Shown piece by piece: positions 45,501 to 56,542 of a DNA stretch of 64,000 bases. The stretch lies in the NCBI GenBank assembly GCA_027422505.1, contig JAPQWV010000684.1, positions 124,001-188,000 on the forward strand, given 5' to 3'. This stretch comes from Craterostigma plantagineum (lineage: Eukaryota > Streptophyta > Magnoliopsida > Lamiales > Linderniaceae). The notes beneath the pieces are model-generated. The model was given only the letters and a program-made list of their open reading frames with translations, was not told the DNA's origin and searched no databases. Each line of letters opens with the position of its first letter. The first letter of the stretch is position 1. The position numbers and the translations under genes were made by a program.

Positions 45501-46447
45501 CGTTTTCCATGGAACGGTACGCTGAGCTCTATATCCAAGAAATAGTGCGACTGCACGGCGTTCCATCCTCAATAGTCTCGGATCGCGACTCCAGATTTCT
45601 GTCGAAATTCTGGACGAGCTTGCAAAAGGCAATGGGAACGAAGTTGTCTTTCAGTACCGCCTACCATCCGCAGACGGACGGTCAATCCGAGCGAACCATC
45701 CAGACCCTGGAGGACATGCTCCGAGCGTGTGTACTCGATTTCAAAGGGAATTGGAGTAAGTACCTCCCACTGATCGAGTTCTCCTATAACAATAGCTACC
45801 ACGTAACCATTGGGATGGCACCGTACGAAGCGCTATACGGGCGAAGGTGCAGATCCCCAGTACATTGGGACGAGGTTGGCGAACGGGCAGTGTTAGGCCC
45901 TGACATAGTACGAGAAATGACGGAAGCCATTACCACCATACGAGAAAGAATGCGAACGGCACAGAGTCGACAGAAAAGCTACGCTGATCGAAGACGTCGA
46001 CCATTAGAATTTGAAGAGGGAGATATGGTGTTCGTGAAAGTATCACCGATGAAGGGCGTGAGAAGATTTGGGAAGAAAGGGAAGCTAAGCCCTAGATATA
46101 TCGGTCCATTTAGGATACTGAAGAAGGTTGGCGAGGTGGCATACCAATTAGAACTGCCAGCCTCATTATCGCAAGTGCATGACGTGTTCCACGTCTCTAC
46201 ACTGCGAAAATACATAGCTGACCCGAACCACGTGCTAGGAAACGAGACCCTACATCAACAATTGAAACCGGATCTAAGCTACGAAGAGATTCCGGTGGAG
46301 ATATTGATGTACGAGACTAAGAAGCTTAGGAATAAGGACATCCCTTTAGTAAAAGTACTGTGGCGGAACCAGTCCACGGAAGAAGCCACATGGGAACGGG
46401 AGGACGAAATGCGAATTCGTTACCCCGAGTTGTTTCACACGGGCTGA
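42497..46447 (+). CDS. Gypsy-1 gag C-terminus and pol polyprotein
   Basis: 1316 codons, uninterrupted. In order: Gag capsid part ([17 protein letters not shown]); a zinc knuckle [14 protein letters not shown] near residue 146-159, preceded by a CPKC motif; protease [13 protein letters not shown] near 210; RT with [20 protein letters not shown] and the catalytic FIDD near 547; RNase [14 protein letters not shown] near 693; integrase with H-H-C-C ([10 protein letters not shown] ... [11 protein letters not shown]) at about 890-940 and the catalytic core ([23 protein letters not shown]); and a C-terminal chromodomain-like tail [19 protein letters not shown] near 1280-1310. All expected catalytic residues I could check are present. 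The native start is upstream in the broken gag. Confidence 0.93.
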   Translation: MTVAEYIRKFEQLSRFAAHMVSTDTLKIERFMEGLKPELYRDVSMAGIQGATYAQVAERALVAEQAEARIARAQEAKRKFVQGPQGSGGNPKRQFVVKGGKPNFPNRPRPPPQFNPNQGRPQLDLPVCPKCARRHMGACNSQNAVCFKCGKTGHYLRACPEGGSGSQAGTQAAPPRVPARVFTITSEEAENNPAVVTGTLLVYETPTCILVDSGATHSFASTKYATRVGVTPHRAECEFRVTVPNGNPTQTNHVLRDCPIVIGSKELPIDLIIIPMNDYEVILGMDWLSKYGAVIDCHRKIVTLNVDGDEPLKFVGTSKGTMISRISALKAQRLIRSGCEAYLVFAIKSEEDPSLKFEEVPVVKEFPDVFPEELPGLPPEREIEFAIDLVPGAAPVSKAPYRLAPTEMKELKDQLDELLQKEFIQPSFSPWGAPVLFVKKKDGSMRLCIDYRELNKLTIKNKYPLPRIDDLFDQLQGATVFSKIDLRSGYHQLRIRKEDVPKTAFSTRYGHYEFLVMPLGLTNAPAAFMDLMNRVFKPYLDKFVIVFIDDILIYSRTKEEHEEHLKIVLSILRDKQLYAKFMKCEFWLDQVAFLGHIVSGAGISVDPNKIEAISNWPRPTNVTEVRSFLGLAGYYRKFIKDFSKIASTLTKLTRKNTPFQWTTECERSFQELKERLTTAPVLTIPSGTGGFTVYSDASKNGLGCVLMQNGNVVAYASRQLKEYEKNYPTHDLELATVVFALKIWRHYLYGERCEISTDRKSLKYFFTQKELNMRQRRWLELVKDYDCVINYHPGKANIVADALSRKAISAELQLLEVEVVRLGEVEAQLAALTLQPTLLEQIKTALGTDELYAKIKEAQPEQTTGDLMIREDGRLYFKDRLYVPDNAELRRTIMTEVHATAYSVHPGATKMYRGLKENYWWPGMKKDIATFVSQCLTCQQIKAEHQRPAGTLQPLPIPEWKWDNITMDFVVGLPRNTKGHDAIWVIVDRLTKSAHFLPISTTFSMERYAELYIQEIVRLHGVPSSIVSDRDSRFLSKFWTSLQKAMGTKLSFSTAYHPQTDGQSERTIQTLEDMLRACVLDFKGNWSKYLPLIEFSYNNSYHVTIGMAPYEALYGRRCRSPVHWDEVGERAVLGPDIVREMTEAITTIRERMRTAQSRQKSYADRRRRPLEFEEGDMVFVKVSPMKGVRRFGKKGKLSPRYIGPFRILKKVGEVAYQLELPASLSQVHDVFHVSTLRKYIADPNHVLGNETLHQQLKPDLSYEEIPVEILMYETKKLRNKDIPLVKVLWRNQSTEEATWEREDEMRIRYPELFHTG

Positions 46448-46469
46448 TTTCGGGGGCGAAATCCTCCTT

Positions 46470-46482
46470 AAGGGGGGGAGGA
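46470..46482 (+). other. Polypurine tract of Gypsy-1
   Basis: AAGGGGGGGAGGA immediately before the 3' LTR; the primer for plus-strand DNA. Confidence 0.85.
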
Positions 46483-48649
46483 TGTAGGACCCCAGTCCCC
46501 GCGAACTAGATCGGCCAATAAATAACGTGTATGACTTACGTGATTTTGTGTTAATTACGTATATGTTCTACGTTTATGTGAATTCATGAAATTCATGCTC
46601 GTGACTTCTATGAGAATTACGTGCAATTACGTGCCAGGGATTGTGTGTTCAATATAGTCCTAATTTAGGAAGGATGATTTTCGAAAATACCAAGGGAAGT
46701 GATTAACAATAGTCACATGATAGTTGGGCTTGGAAATGAACTAGTATTGGGCTATAATTTAATAATGGGCCCAAATGTACAAGAAATCAACTTAGGAGAC
46801 AAAGTCCCCATTTCAAGGAAGACCCACGCCACCCTATACATTATCTACCATAAGCTAAGGAAATATCTAACTAAAAATAATCTAAACTTCCTAATCTCAC
46901 TCAAAAACCCACGAAAAGAGAAAGAAAGAAGAAGAAGAGAAAGGAGCCGAGAAGATTGAGCACAAAAATTTTCCAACAAGTTCAAGCATCGAAGTTGGTG
47001 AGTGAAATTCCTACCTCAAGCTAATTCGATTTTTATTTCATGGTATAAAACATGTTTAGGACTGGAGAGTTAAGAGACGAGATATTACAAGCCCTAACCT
47101 TGGACGAAAATGCATAGCCAAAGATCTCCTTGAGCTTAGCTAAATGTTGGGTAGCTTAGTATGTGAGATTTCTGGGTAAATGTCTGCTAGCCGAAAACTG
47201 AAAAAGAGGTTGCTGACGAGATTAAGATGTTTGTCGAGTAATGATCTGTCGAGAGCGAGATGTCTAACGATACGAGTCCTCCGCGCTGTATTCACGAGAT
47301 TTTCTTTATAATGTCGAGATTTAATTTAACCAACGACTCGAAATCTATTTTAACCCATGATGTACATATAGGGCTTGAAGATTAACATACTTAAACCATT
47401 AAATAAAATAGCGCACTGACACCAATATTTCATGCCTAAGGTCGGGACTTAGGAACACCTACGGGTCAGGTGACTGCTAACCTACGGACAACAAGTAAGT
47501 AGAAATTTCAACTACAGTACGTAACTTGCCTGCGTCCGATGATGTGAATTTACGTGCTCGTGTATTTTACGTGAAACATGTATGTTAAGATAAGATTATT
47601 TTATTTGCATGATAAGCATGATCTGCATATTCACATGAGCATGTCATGAGCACTTGCACGCATAAGTAGTAAGTATGACGCGAGGTGAGAGCGTGCATAA
47701 GATCGCCTGTGTGCGATGTATACTCGCCGATATTGGCGTTTGTGTCGACTCAATGAAGAGTCGCGGCTACCCTTATGCGACCATGGCAAAAGAAGCCATA
47801 AGGCCTGTATAAGAGGCTGGGGGAATACCCCGTATGCGGGAGATGCAACCTGGAGGATGCGGCCCGGGGCACGCACTGAGTAAGGGAAGATTCCTGCGGG
47901 TGACCTTCTAGTGCGTAAAGCACTAACCGGGAGGGAAGATTCCTTCGGGTGACCTCCGCGGTTAGTGGCCTCGGTGTTGGCTACCAGTGAGAAGCGTCCG
48001 CGTGGAGGCCACATTGAGTAAGGGAAGATTCCTTCGGGTGACCTTCTAGTGTGAGAACCTCCACATATGAGATCTCTATGAAATGGCGCATAGTGGGATA
48101 GAAAGCCGAGGGCCCGTACGAAGTAAGAGTATAAGAAAATGAGTATGAGTCAGAAAAAGGTCAAGAAAATGAGAAGGAGAGTATGAGCATTAGAAAACGA
48201 CGACGTGGATTGTCGATCGTTAGGACACGTGCATACATGCATAATTTCTGCTTACTGAGCCTCGGTGGCTCATTCTTTATGTTACGTATTGTAGGTACAG
48301 ACGATCACGGTACGTGATCCGAACTTTATGCGAGGCCAGTCTTTTGAAGCTATCCGGCTGCTTTTGGGGTGGGAGTGTGTGTATGGATGACGACCTGTGA
48401 AGGCCGGGCGCATAGGGAGCTTTTGGCTGCACACACACACACACACACACACACTTGTATATCGTGTGGTTAGGGATACGATGGAATGTAGATGAGTCAC
48501 GAACATTCTTTTGACATGTGTATAGTAATTCCGCACGCAAAGTTTAAGATGAAAAATTTTATTCGCATTTTTACACTATTGCTCTATATCAAAGCATTAG
48601 ATATTTAATATTAGAACGGAATACGAGAGTGGGACGACGGGTCGTGACA
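46483..48649 (+). repeat. Gypsy-1 3' LTR (2167 bp)
   Basis: Identical in order to the 5' LTR but lacking most of the TGTCGA tract. I see only scattered substitutions otherwise (for example A for G in the CTAGATCGG word near 46509, G for A near 47763, C for T near 48320) and (CA)12 at 48430-48453 against (CA)11. Confidence 0.95.
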
Positions 48650-50955
48650 CCACCCAAGGTTTTTCACGCGTCGCCAATCTGTCTTTGGTCGCAAGCAGAG
48701 GATGATTTCATGCCGAGGGATAGAGATCTGCCCTCCAAAAAGCGTGTGCCAGGGAACATGTGGTCGCTTCAGCCTAATATTTTCCCTAGCAGAATGGGTC
48801 GAGAAACGGCCATCCCCAGAAGCAATCCAGCGAATCCGGTCTATGTCATCAGTCCAAACTGGCGGTAGGAGTGGGGCGATCTCGATGAATTATGTCGTAG
48901 TTTGTGCTGGCCAATTCCATCCATCCGAGGTGATGACAGCGCTAAGTCGTGAGTCAAGGGGTAAGCCCATAACCATAGGGCCACGAGGGAAGCGATCCAC
49001 CAGTGGACCTTTCATCAACAGCCATGGGTCGGTCCAGAGTCGAGTACGAGCTCCATTCCCGATGCGAAACTCAATAAGTGGCCGAAAGAGTTGGCGGAGT
49101 TTCAGGAGTTTCTTCCAACTCCAAGAGGTCGTGGAGGTAGGTCAAAAGGTCCAAAGCGAAGCATTGTACAGGCGTGTTCGACGGGTCCAGTTAGCCCAAA
49201 TTGACGTATCATCTGTACTGAAAAGACTCCAAAGGAGGCGCATCATCAGTGCCTTATTATCAGTCTCAATAGAGCGTATACCAAGTCCCCCTTCCGTGGA
49301 GTGCAGATATCTTTCCAGGCAACTTTGGCTCTGGAGCCCCTCCAAAGGAAAGTCCGGATTCTAGTCTCTATCGCTCGGATAACACCCTTGGGAAGTAAGA
49401 AAACTCCGGCCCAGTAAGTGTGAATGCCCAGTAAGACGGATTTGATCAGCTGAATTGTGCCTGCGTAGGATAGCGACATGTTGGTCCACGAGCCAAGGCG
49501 TCCATCGATGTTGCGGATGAGCGGGTCACAATCTGCAATCGTAAGTCTAGATGTGATCAGGGGTACCCCCAGGTAGCGTACCGGTAATGAGCCCGTCGGG
49601 AATCCGATGAGAGCGAGTAGCGGCCCTTTTATCGGTTCAGCGCGCTTCGAGATGAACATCTCACTCTTATTAATATTAGCCCTTAAGCCCGACAAGGTAG
49701 CGAAGAGATCAAGGCTGTTTTTGAACACCGTCGCTGACTCCATGTCCGCATGCGAGAAGAGTAGAAGATCGTCAGCGAAGGTAAGCATGAACATGGCCGT
49801 AGATTCGCATCGCCAATGGTACTGAAACCCGCCAGTTTGCCTGATCCGTTGGCCAATAATACCATGAAGGACTTCCATGGCCAGAGTAAAGAGATAAGGC
49901 GATATGGGATCACCTTGGCGTAGACCTCGTTTACCTCTGAAATATCCCTCAGGCCGACCGTTGATGTTTATGGAGAATTATGGCCTTGTCATGCAGGAGC
50001 ATATCCAGCCCACAAAGGTAGGGTGAAAGTTCATCGCTTCCAGGGTGGCCAGAATGAAGTCCCATTCCACTTTATCGTAGGCCTTTGCAAGGTCGACTTT
50101 AAAAGCAACGTGCTTAGGCAGCCCCATACTATTATACCCATGGCAAATCTCCTGCGCTAAGAGTATGTTGTCAGAGATGCGTCGGCTAGGGATGAATGCC
50201 ATTTGGGTAGGGTGAACAAGGGTCCCCAAGCAGCCCCGAATGAGGTTGACTAGAACCTTAGAGATGATCTTGTAGAGGACGTTACAACAGGATATTCTGA
50301 AATCCTTAGCCACACGAGGGGTGGTGCTCTTTGGGATTAGCGTGATGAGAGTCGAGTTAAGCTTCCCCAAGAGATATCCCGTCCGGAAGAATTCCTGGAT
50401 GGCGTGAGTAATGTCAGTGCTGATAATATCCCAAGCGCGCTTGAAGAAAACGGCCGAGAAGCCATCAGGCCCGGGTGACTTGTTGTCCCCAATAGAGAAT
50501 AATGCCTTCTTAATTTTTCCATCCGTGATATGGATCATGGCTTTGGCGTCGGCCGAGGTGAGTCGCCGTTCAATGAAAGGGGCAATAGCAGCTGAGCGAA
50601 GGGGGTTAACCCGAATCGACTGCCCAAGGAGCTCCGTGTAGAATAGAATCAGTTCATGCTTGACTTGATTATGGCCCTCAATGATCTCTCCATCTTCATT
50701 TTCAAGTGAGAAAATGCGGTTACTAACTCGTCGAGTGGCTACCTTCTTGAAGAAAAAGTCCATAGATCGGTCCCCGTCCTTTAACCAAGCCACCTTAGCA
50801 CGTTGGGCTAGGGCCGCATGTTCCAAATCAATTGCTCTAGCTAAGGCAAATCTGCAGCGCTTCTCAAGTATCAGAAGCTGAGGATTCATGGGGTGGAGAA
50901 TAGCCAATTCCTGAACTGTATCAAGGAAACGGCGGGCCTCAAGGACATTGCGGTT
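48650..50955 (-). mobile_element. LINE-4, 5' part (reverse transcriptase)
   Basis: Continuation of LINE-4 beyond Gypsy-1. 49978-50955 reads NRNVLEARRFLDTV, SIGDNKSPGPDGFSAVFF, AFIPSRRISDN and VDLAKAYDKVEWDF; 49246-49878 reads EVLHGIIGQRIRQTG, LTFADDLLLFSHAD and YLGVPLITSRL; a remnant follows to 48650. Frame breaks near 49976 and 49290 and a lost base near 50300 (DFRISCC for the usual DFRPISCC) show it is inactive. The endonuclease and ORF1 are missing at the 5' end, where it adjoins gag B through a small palindromic junction. Confidence 0.88.
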
Positions 50956-50992
50956 AAGGTAGGGTCGACGACTGGTACGCAACCAGTCGTCG

Positions 50993-51245
50993 GCCAAGGT
51001 AGGGTCGACGGCATCCTCAAAGATTGGATAGTGCAGAACCGTTCTATTATTTCTACACGTTCGGGTAGCGGGGTAGGATGTTGCTCAGATGAGTTACGGT
51101 GATTGATCAACTCGTGGATCTGATCCGACTATCTTTGGATCAGTTCGGTAAGGCGCAAGATCGTGGAGTCTCGTTCAGTCGTGGGAGACTCAGATGCGAC
51201 ACCACGACTCAACTCACCATTGTTTTCTCTGTGTCCTCCCGTCAT
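50993..51245 (-). pseudogene. gag B, 5' fragment of a gypsy element
   Basis: From ATG at 51243-51245: MTGGHRENNGELSRG, then RDSTILRLTELIQR, an in-frame TAG, SDQIHELINHRN and, after a frame change, FEDAVDPTLADDW. It corresponds to the first 85 residues of the Gypsy-1 gag and is joined to LINE-4 at 50955-50993. It follows LTR B and a primer site on the same strand. Confidence 0.75.
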
Positions 51246-51384
51246 TTCTAAATTTCTACAATTAGTCAACTAAGCACTTAAGTCAGTCAAGTAACATAAA
51301 AGCGTAAAGACTTACAGGCGCGGCTGGTGCTCTTGGCTTTTGAACGGCAGTACATGGACATTCTACAGAATCTATAACCTAACG

Positions 51385-51396
51385 CTCCGATACCAA
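51385..51396 (-). other. Primer-binding site next to LTR B
   Basis: TGGTATCGGAGC on the minus strand, one mismatch from the initiator-Met site of Gypsy-1. Confidence 0.75.
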
Positions 51397-52785
51397 CTGT
51401 AACGACCCTCATTTTCAAATACTAATTATGGCGGATTTTCGCAACGTAAATCGCGGAAGACCCATCTAGTTAAAACTTTTTCTTAAAAAGAAATAATATA
51501 TTAAATTAAAACACACGTCTCGCAAAGTCATATCTTACAACAGACACACAACTCGCACACGTCTTATTATACGAAAGTCGTAGCACATTATTTATAATTT
51601 TCAAAGGCCAACGACCTAACGTCATTCCACAGGTCGCATCCATGTACCGCTCCGCCCTCAAAAGTCCGTGGAGCACCGCCACCAGCCACCTCAGCTGTGA
51701 CGCTCATCAGCGCCGGACTCGAACGTACCTACAACACGTTAACTGAGCTCCTTGCCCAGTAGAAACATGCATGTATGCAACGTGCGCTCTACCCCATCCC
51801 CAAACACCTCACAAATGCACACTCGACTCATATCTACTCATCTTAACTCATCAAGACTCATCACAATACCACCTGACCTCACAATATGACATAACAGGGC
51901 CCTAGGCTTAGTACCAGGCTCGACGTGTACAATCTCATCAAATGGTGGTCCACCTCGGGCAGGTATAACCCTGCACGTTCTCGAGTGCACCATCTCATCT
52001 CACAGCGGTAGTCCACATCGGGCAGGTATAACCCTGCACGTTCTCGAAGGTCTCGATCTCGTCTGGTGCACTATTGCCAGCCTCAACTCCACCCGGAGTC
52101 GACGACCAAATGGTCTCCTCATCATACTCAATGTCTCACAAGAAGCTCGCTCTTTCTACCCCACTCACCGATACACCAAACTCTATTGTTCTCTCACTGA
52201 CTTAGTATGCATATGTAGTGCAAATGTCATATGTGTAGTACGCAAAATACATAAATACCAGTAATGCATGTAATCCGCTACTTCACATAAAATTCACATA
52301 TAAACACATAATCCATCGAACTACAATTAAATCACAAAATGTTTACGTGCCGTAGGTGAGTTTCACCTACGTCCCGTATCACATAAAACACACATAATGT
52401 TTACGTATTGTAGGTGAGTACCACCTAACTGTCGTCCTTAAGTTAACTTTAACGCCTGGTAATTCTCTAGTATTGTGGGCCTCTGGACACAAATAATATT
52501 ATATTACTATAAAACACGCTTTTGGACGAACCATAATAAAGATAAGTAAAGTCGTTTTGATAATTTTAGGGCCATATTTGGTTTCACAGCCAAATCAAAC
52601 GTTTTACGGCAGTTTTGCGACAGTTTAGTATTTCATAGTGATCACGGGGTAAACAATGTCCGATGGACCTGAAAATTTAATCATAGACAGACGACTTGCT
52701 AATCTTGATTCTATCCAAAGGGACTTTTAATCCAAGGTCTAGGGAGATATGAATTTTTGAACATGCTGCTATATTGCAGGAAATG

Positions 52786-52930
52786 TGTCACGGCCGTGAT
52801 GGCTATGCACGAGCCGTGACGCACATCATAGCCATTTTCTTGCCCGAAAGTGTCACGGCCATGAACACTAACCAACCTGGCCGTGACGACCATTCACGGC
52901 CGTGAAAGGGGGTGCAAGAGGCCGTGAATG
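52786..52930. repeat. CACGGCCGTGA palindrome cluster in LTR B
   Basis: Six occurrences of GCCGTGA or its complement in ~145 bases, two of them the full 12-bp palindrome TCACGGCCGTGA (about 52787 and 52896). The rest of LTR B does not contain it. Confidence 0.8.
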
Positions 52931-53548
52931 AGGGCAGAAAGTCGAATTTTTAAGCCCAAACTTGGCAGAAATTAGTAGCAACTTCAAAAATCGATATAAA
53001 ATCGTAAGAATATTGGATTCATTCAATTCAAGAGGCTACGGAAAGCTGAGAAACATAGATTTCGAACAGAAAAATCTTCGTACAAATTAGAGCATTTTAT
53101 CTAGGTCAAAATTAGTAAAAACCGAAGCTGTGCAGAAAACGAATTACAAAAACCTCTGTTTCGAAGCAGGGAATTCAAAAATCAGTCAAAAATCGAAAAC
53201 ATATCCAATTGAGGTGATTCAAACTGATCTGGAATGCCAAAGAAGTTAACTCTCTATAGAAACAAGTTTCGAAAAAATCTGAGCACGGGAGCTGGGTCAA
53301 TTTCACCGAAAACAGAAGCTGCGCGCGGATCTAAAATAGCAGCTACAGAATTATTTTCCAGTTTCGTGTTGTCTACTTAACAATACATAGAAAATGGAAA
53401 ACTGGTCCGATTGGGTCGATTCAAACTGATCTAGAAAGCCAAAGAAGCTAGCTTTCCAGAGAATTTAGTTTCGACAAAAACCGAGCACAGCTAGGTCAAA
53501 AACTCTAAGAACGAAAGTTGTGCGAATAGAATTTGCAAGAACCTGATC

Positions 53549-53628
53549 ATAAGCTTCTTCTCTTCTTTCTTATTCTTTCCTCTCTCGTTCTCTCTCTCTC
53601 CCTCTCGTTCTCTCTCTCTTTCTCTCTT
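53549..53628. repeat. CT-rich microsatellite
   Basis: Imperfect (CT)n with TTC and CTCGTT interruptions, inside LTR B. In the LTR's own sense it is a GA-rich tract, as Gypsy-1 has at 39350-39390. Confidence 0.8.
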
Positions 53629-53942
53629 GGTTTTGGTTGCGAATGAGCTCAATGATTGCTTATATGTTTACAAAAGAGTGGGTGATTGTTTTTATTCCAT
53701 TATTTAGGTGATGATGATTAGATGATGGTCTTTTGTTTTTCTCTTGTGATCTCTTCCTCTTGTTTTTTCGGTTATGAAGGAAAAAGAAGCTCCATTGTTG
53801 CTTTATGTTATTAAGCTAGAAGGTGACAAAAGGTTTTTTTCAAAATAATTAAGCAAGGTTAGGTGCATTAATTGATCTCCTTTTGTTTTTCTCTCATGAT
53901 CTCTCAATAGTTTTCGTCCTCTCACCCCTCCCCCAACGTGGC

Positions 53943-53946
<4 letters not shown>

Positions 53947-53978
<32 letters not shown>
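53947..53978. repeat. (AT)16 microsatellite
   Basis: Thirty-two bases of perfect AT alternation in LTR B. Confidence 0.95.
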
Positions 53979-53981
<3 letters not shown>

Positions 53982-54279
53982 TTTTTTATTATTGAGCTAA
54001 GCCACTAACGTGGCTTTTTCCTCTTGGATTAATGAATCTATAATGATGATATTATATTGTTGGGCCAAGGTATTTTATTTGTTTTTGGATTTTATTTCTT
54101 TTGGCGCCTAATAATCTTTCTTGGGCCTTCATTTGTTTGGTCCATCATTATTTCGGCCCATCTAAAGTTTTTGGACCCGATTGTAAATTCTTGACTCGAT
54201 TCGAAAAGTTCGAAAATTGACTTTGTCAATTTCGAACATTACAAAAATTAATCCCGTGTTAAATTTTACGGGTATTACA

Positions 54280-55170
54280 CCCCTTAAAAGAATTTCGCCC
54301 CCGAAATTCCGTCAGCTAGAACATTTCAGGGTAACGATGGGTAGGGAGTTAAGTTGGCTTAGTTAGGTGATAAGACATCACCTATTTGCTTCTAAAGATA
54401 TTTCTTATGTCGAACTCATAACGTACTCCCCCTTTTAAAAGATTCGTCTAGTTTCCATTTCTGGAAAACTGTGAAAGAATGTTCACGTCGCAACAGGGAG
54501 GAAAGTGTTCTATTGGGAGTAGAACAAGGGAAGCAAAGTTATGAATCTTTCTCGTCGTCTTGATTCAAATTGTTAAATTCCTGACAACATAGGCATGAGA
54601 ATTGTTCAAGTTAGTTGGGCCATCGCCCCGGAAAGCCAACTAGTAATAGCTACAATTCTAACTTAGGCAGAGGTCAAGATCATTAATATCCATCACGCTT
54701 TTGCTGCGCTTCTTTGATGCCGAATGGGCATGCCTCTCAAAAAATGGAATGTAACGGAGCAAAGATAACGGAGCATGTCTTTGATCGTGAAAATAACGGA
54801 GCATGTCTTCTTTTATGTCTCAGGAAGAGGGTGTTCAAAGATAAGGGAGCATGTCTTTGATCGTGAATTGATCGGAAAGAAATTTTGAAACGTCTTAGGA
54901 GCATACATTGTGGCTTTCGATAGTTGCGACCTATTTGGCTATGGCTGAGATAATTTCTTCGTCTATTACCTTTGTTAGGAAAATTCCCGTCTTGTTCTCT
55001 TGAGTTGAACCCGCTGGGTCAAATGTTCGGAAAATCTCCTTCGGTTAGTCGATTCTCAAAGTGGGTATTTCTTCTTTTTGGTAACCGAGTCTTAAGTTTC
55101 TTCCTAGGGATTTCAAATACGGCTTCCTATTTCGAAAGCCTATCTGCTATGATTACGATTCATATCGAGG
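54280..55170 (-). other. Residual internal region of a pol-deleted gypsy element
   Basis: It starts (minus strand) at the end of gag A and has no recognisable protease, RT or integrase. Only the last eight codons of pol (HRYPEMF stop, about 54330), a GGGGGCGAAAT block shared with Gypsy-1 and the polypurine tract survive at its left edge. Three GGAGCATGTCTT copies lie near 54770-54860. Confidence 0.6.
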
Positions 55171-56385
55171 TCAGCTAGGAGTAATCCTGCATCTCGTCAC
55201 ATAGATGGGGAATGCAAAGAAGTGTGGGGTTCCTAAGTATACCAGAATGCACGTCGGGGTTTGGTAGGTGAGTAAGGTACCTGCCACCCTGAATGGGTTG
55301 TTTTCAGCTTCTTCTGATGGGAGCATGTACACTCTAGCGGGCACCGTCTGCGGTCTGGCCTGGTTTGCTGTCTGGCTTCCGGATGCATTCTCCGGGCAGG
55401 CTATAGAGTAATGGCTTGTCTTGCCACATTTGAAGCAGGTAGCGTTTTGTGAGTAGCAGACGCCCAGATGACGTCGTGCACATTTTGGGCATATGGGTAG
55501 GTTTGGTTGGGGCCTCCCCTGATTCGGATTGGGTTGCTGGGGCGGTCCGGGTCGGTTTTGAAAATTGGGCTTCGTATTCTTAGGGACGAAGTGTTTCTTC
55601 GGGTTATTTCCGTCCCATTTAGGTCCTTGTTCGAAATTTCTCTTGGTCTGCTGGGCACGCACAATTCGGATCTCAGCTTGTTCGGCCACTAGAGCACGTT
55701 CTGCTATTTGGGCATAAGTAGCCCCTTGAAATCCTGCCATGCTAACGTCGCGGTAAAGCTCTGGCTTCAGGCCCTCCATAAATCGCTCAATTTTCAGCGA
55801 GTCGGTACTCACCATGTGAGCAGCGAATCGAGAAAGCTGTTCGAATTTCCTAATATACTCAGCCACCTCCATTGCTCCCTGGCGGAGATTGATGTTCATC
55901 CTTTGCGCTACAACGGGAGCGGTGTAATACTTTCCTTGAAAAAGTTCTTTGCCGCTCCCAGGTCATCGTGACCGGATCTTCGAGAGTTAATATCGTGTCC
56001 CACCAGTGGCCGGCGCTTCCCCTTAACAGGTATCCAACGCACAATGCCTTTTCAGTTTCGGGGCTACGGCTATGCTGGAACATACTTTCCAGAGTTCGGA
56101 GCCAGTCCTCGGCCGAAGTTGGGTCAAGAGCGTCTTCGAATGTTGGTGGGTTAAGTTTGCGAAACCTTTCCCCGATCATTTCCATCCTTTCGGACTGAGA
56201 GGGCCCGGCCCGTCACTCGATTGCCCTCCAGCATTTTGTTGCTGGATAAGCTGTTGGATTTGGGCTGATTGCTGGCGGACTAACTCCGTCAGTTGAAGGA
56301 TTGTTGCATCCCTACTATCAGTCGGAGCTGCAGTTTCCCTACTTTGATCGGCCTCTCTACAGCTCTCACCTCTAATTCTAGCCAT
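55171..56385 (-). pseudogene. gag A of a Tekay-like element
   Basis: From ATG at 56383-56385: MARIRGESCREADQS and the Gln-rich helix nearly as in Gypsy-1, then FEDALDPTSAEDWLRTLESM, a loss of two bases near 55940, and a second frame (to 55171) with [20 protein letters not shown], the zinc knuckle CFKCGKTSHYSIAC and the beginning of the protease (CILVYLGTPHFFAF: the active-site Asp-Ser-Gly has become Tyr-Leu-Gly). Coding ends there. It lacks two codons before NLRQGAM relative to Gypsy-1. Confidence 0.85.
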
Positions 56386-56528
56386 TGTTTCCATTCTACC
56401 CTGTTAATCCTTGTGGCCCATAAATTGCACAACATAAGAAATACACATAAACACAATACCTACAGGCAAGGCCGCTTCCGTGCTTTTGGGTATGTGTGCA
56501 TGGACAGTCTACATAACCTGTGACCGAA

Positions 56529-56540
56529 GCTCTGATACCA
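56529..56540 (-). other. Primer-binding site next to LTR A
   Basis: TGGTATCAGAGC on the minus strand, two bases from the LTR end, matching initiator-Met tRNA. Confidence 0.88.
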
Positions 56541-56542
56541 AC

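Larger units (their letters stand above)
38917..48649 (+). mobile_element. Gypsy-1: nearly complete Tekay-like chromovirus-type retrotransposon
   Basis: 5' LTR 38917-41826, primer site 41830-41841, gag-pol 41982-46447, polypurine tract 46470-46482, 3' LTR 46483-48649, CCACC target duplications. The order protease, RT, RNase H, integrase places it in Ty3/gypsy; the chromodomain-like C-terminus, initiator-Met primer site and LTRs of 2-3 kb fit the Tekay/Del lineage. The LTRs differ by only a few substitutions outside one large length difference, so insertion is recent. One base-level frame break within gag is the only clear lesion in the coding part. Confidence 0.95.
51399..54279 (-). repeat. 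LTR B (Tekay-like, 2881 bp)
   Basis: On the minus strand it runs from TGTAATACCCGTAAAATTT (54279) to GGGTCGTTACA (51399). It is flanked by a primer site and gag on its downstream side and by the end of a pol gene (HRYPEMF stop) with a TTTTAAGGGG polypurine tract on its upstream side, so it serves as 3' LTR for one element and 5' LTR for another. It contains a GGGCAGGTATAACCCTGCACG repeat twice (about 51956 and 52020), a CACGGCCGTGA cluster, a CT-rich stretch and an (AT)16 run. Confidence 0.88.

Noticed and set aside
49142..51110. Fusion protein between gag B and LINE-4 ORF2 across 50955-50993
   Set aside because: One frame does read through the junction, but it joins two dead retroelement fragments with stops and frame breaks on both sides.
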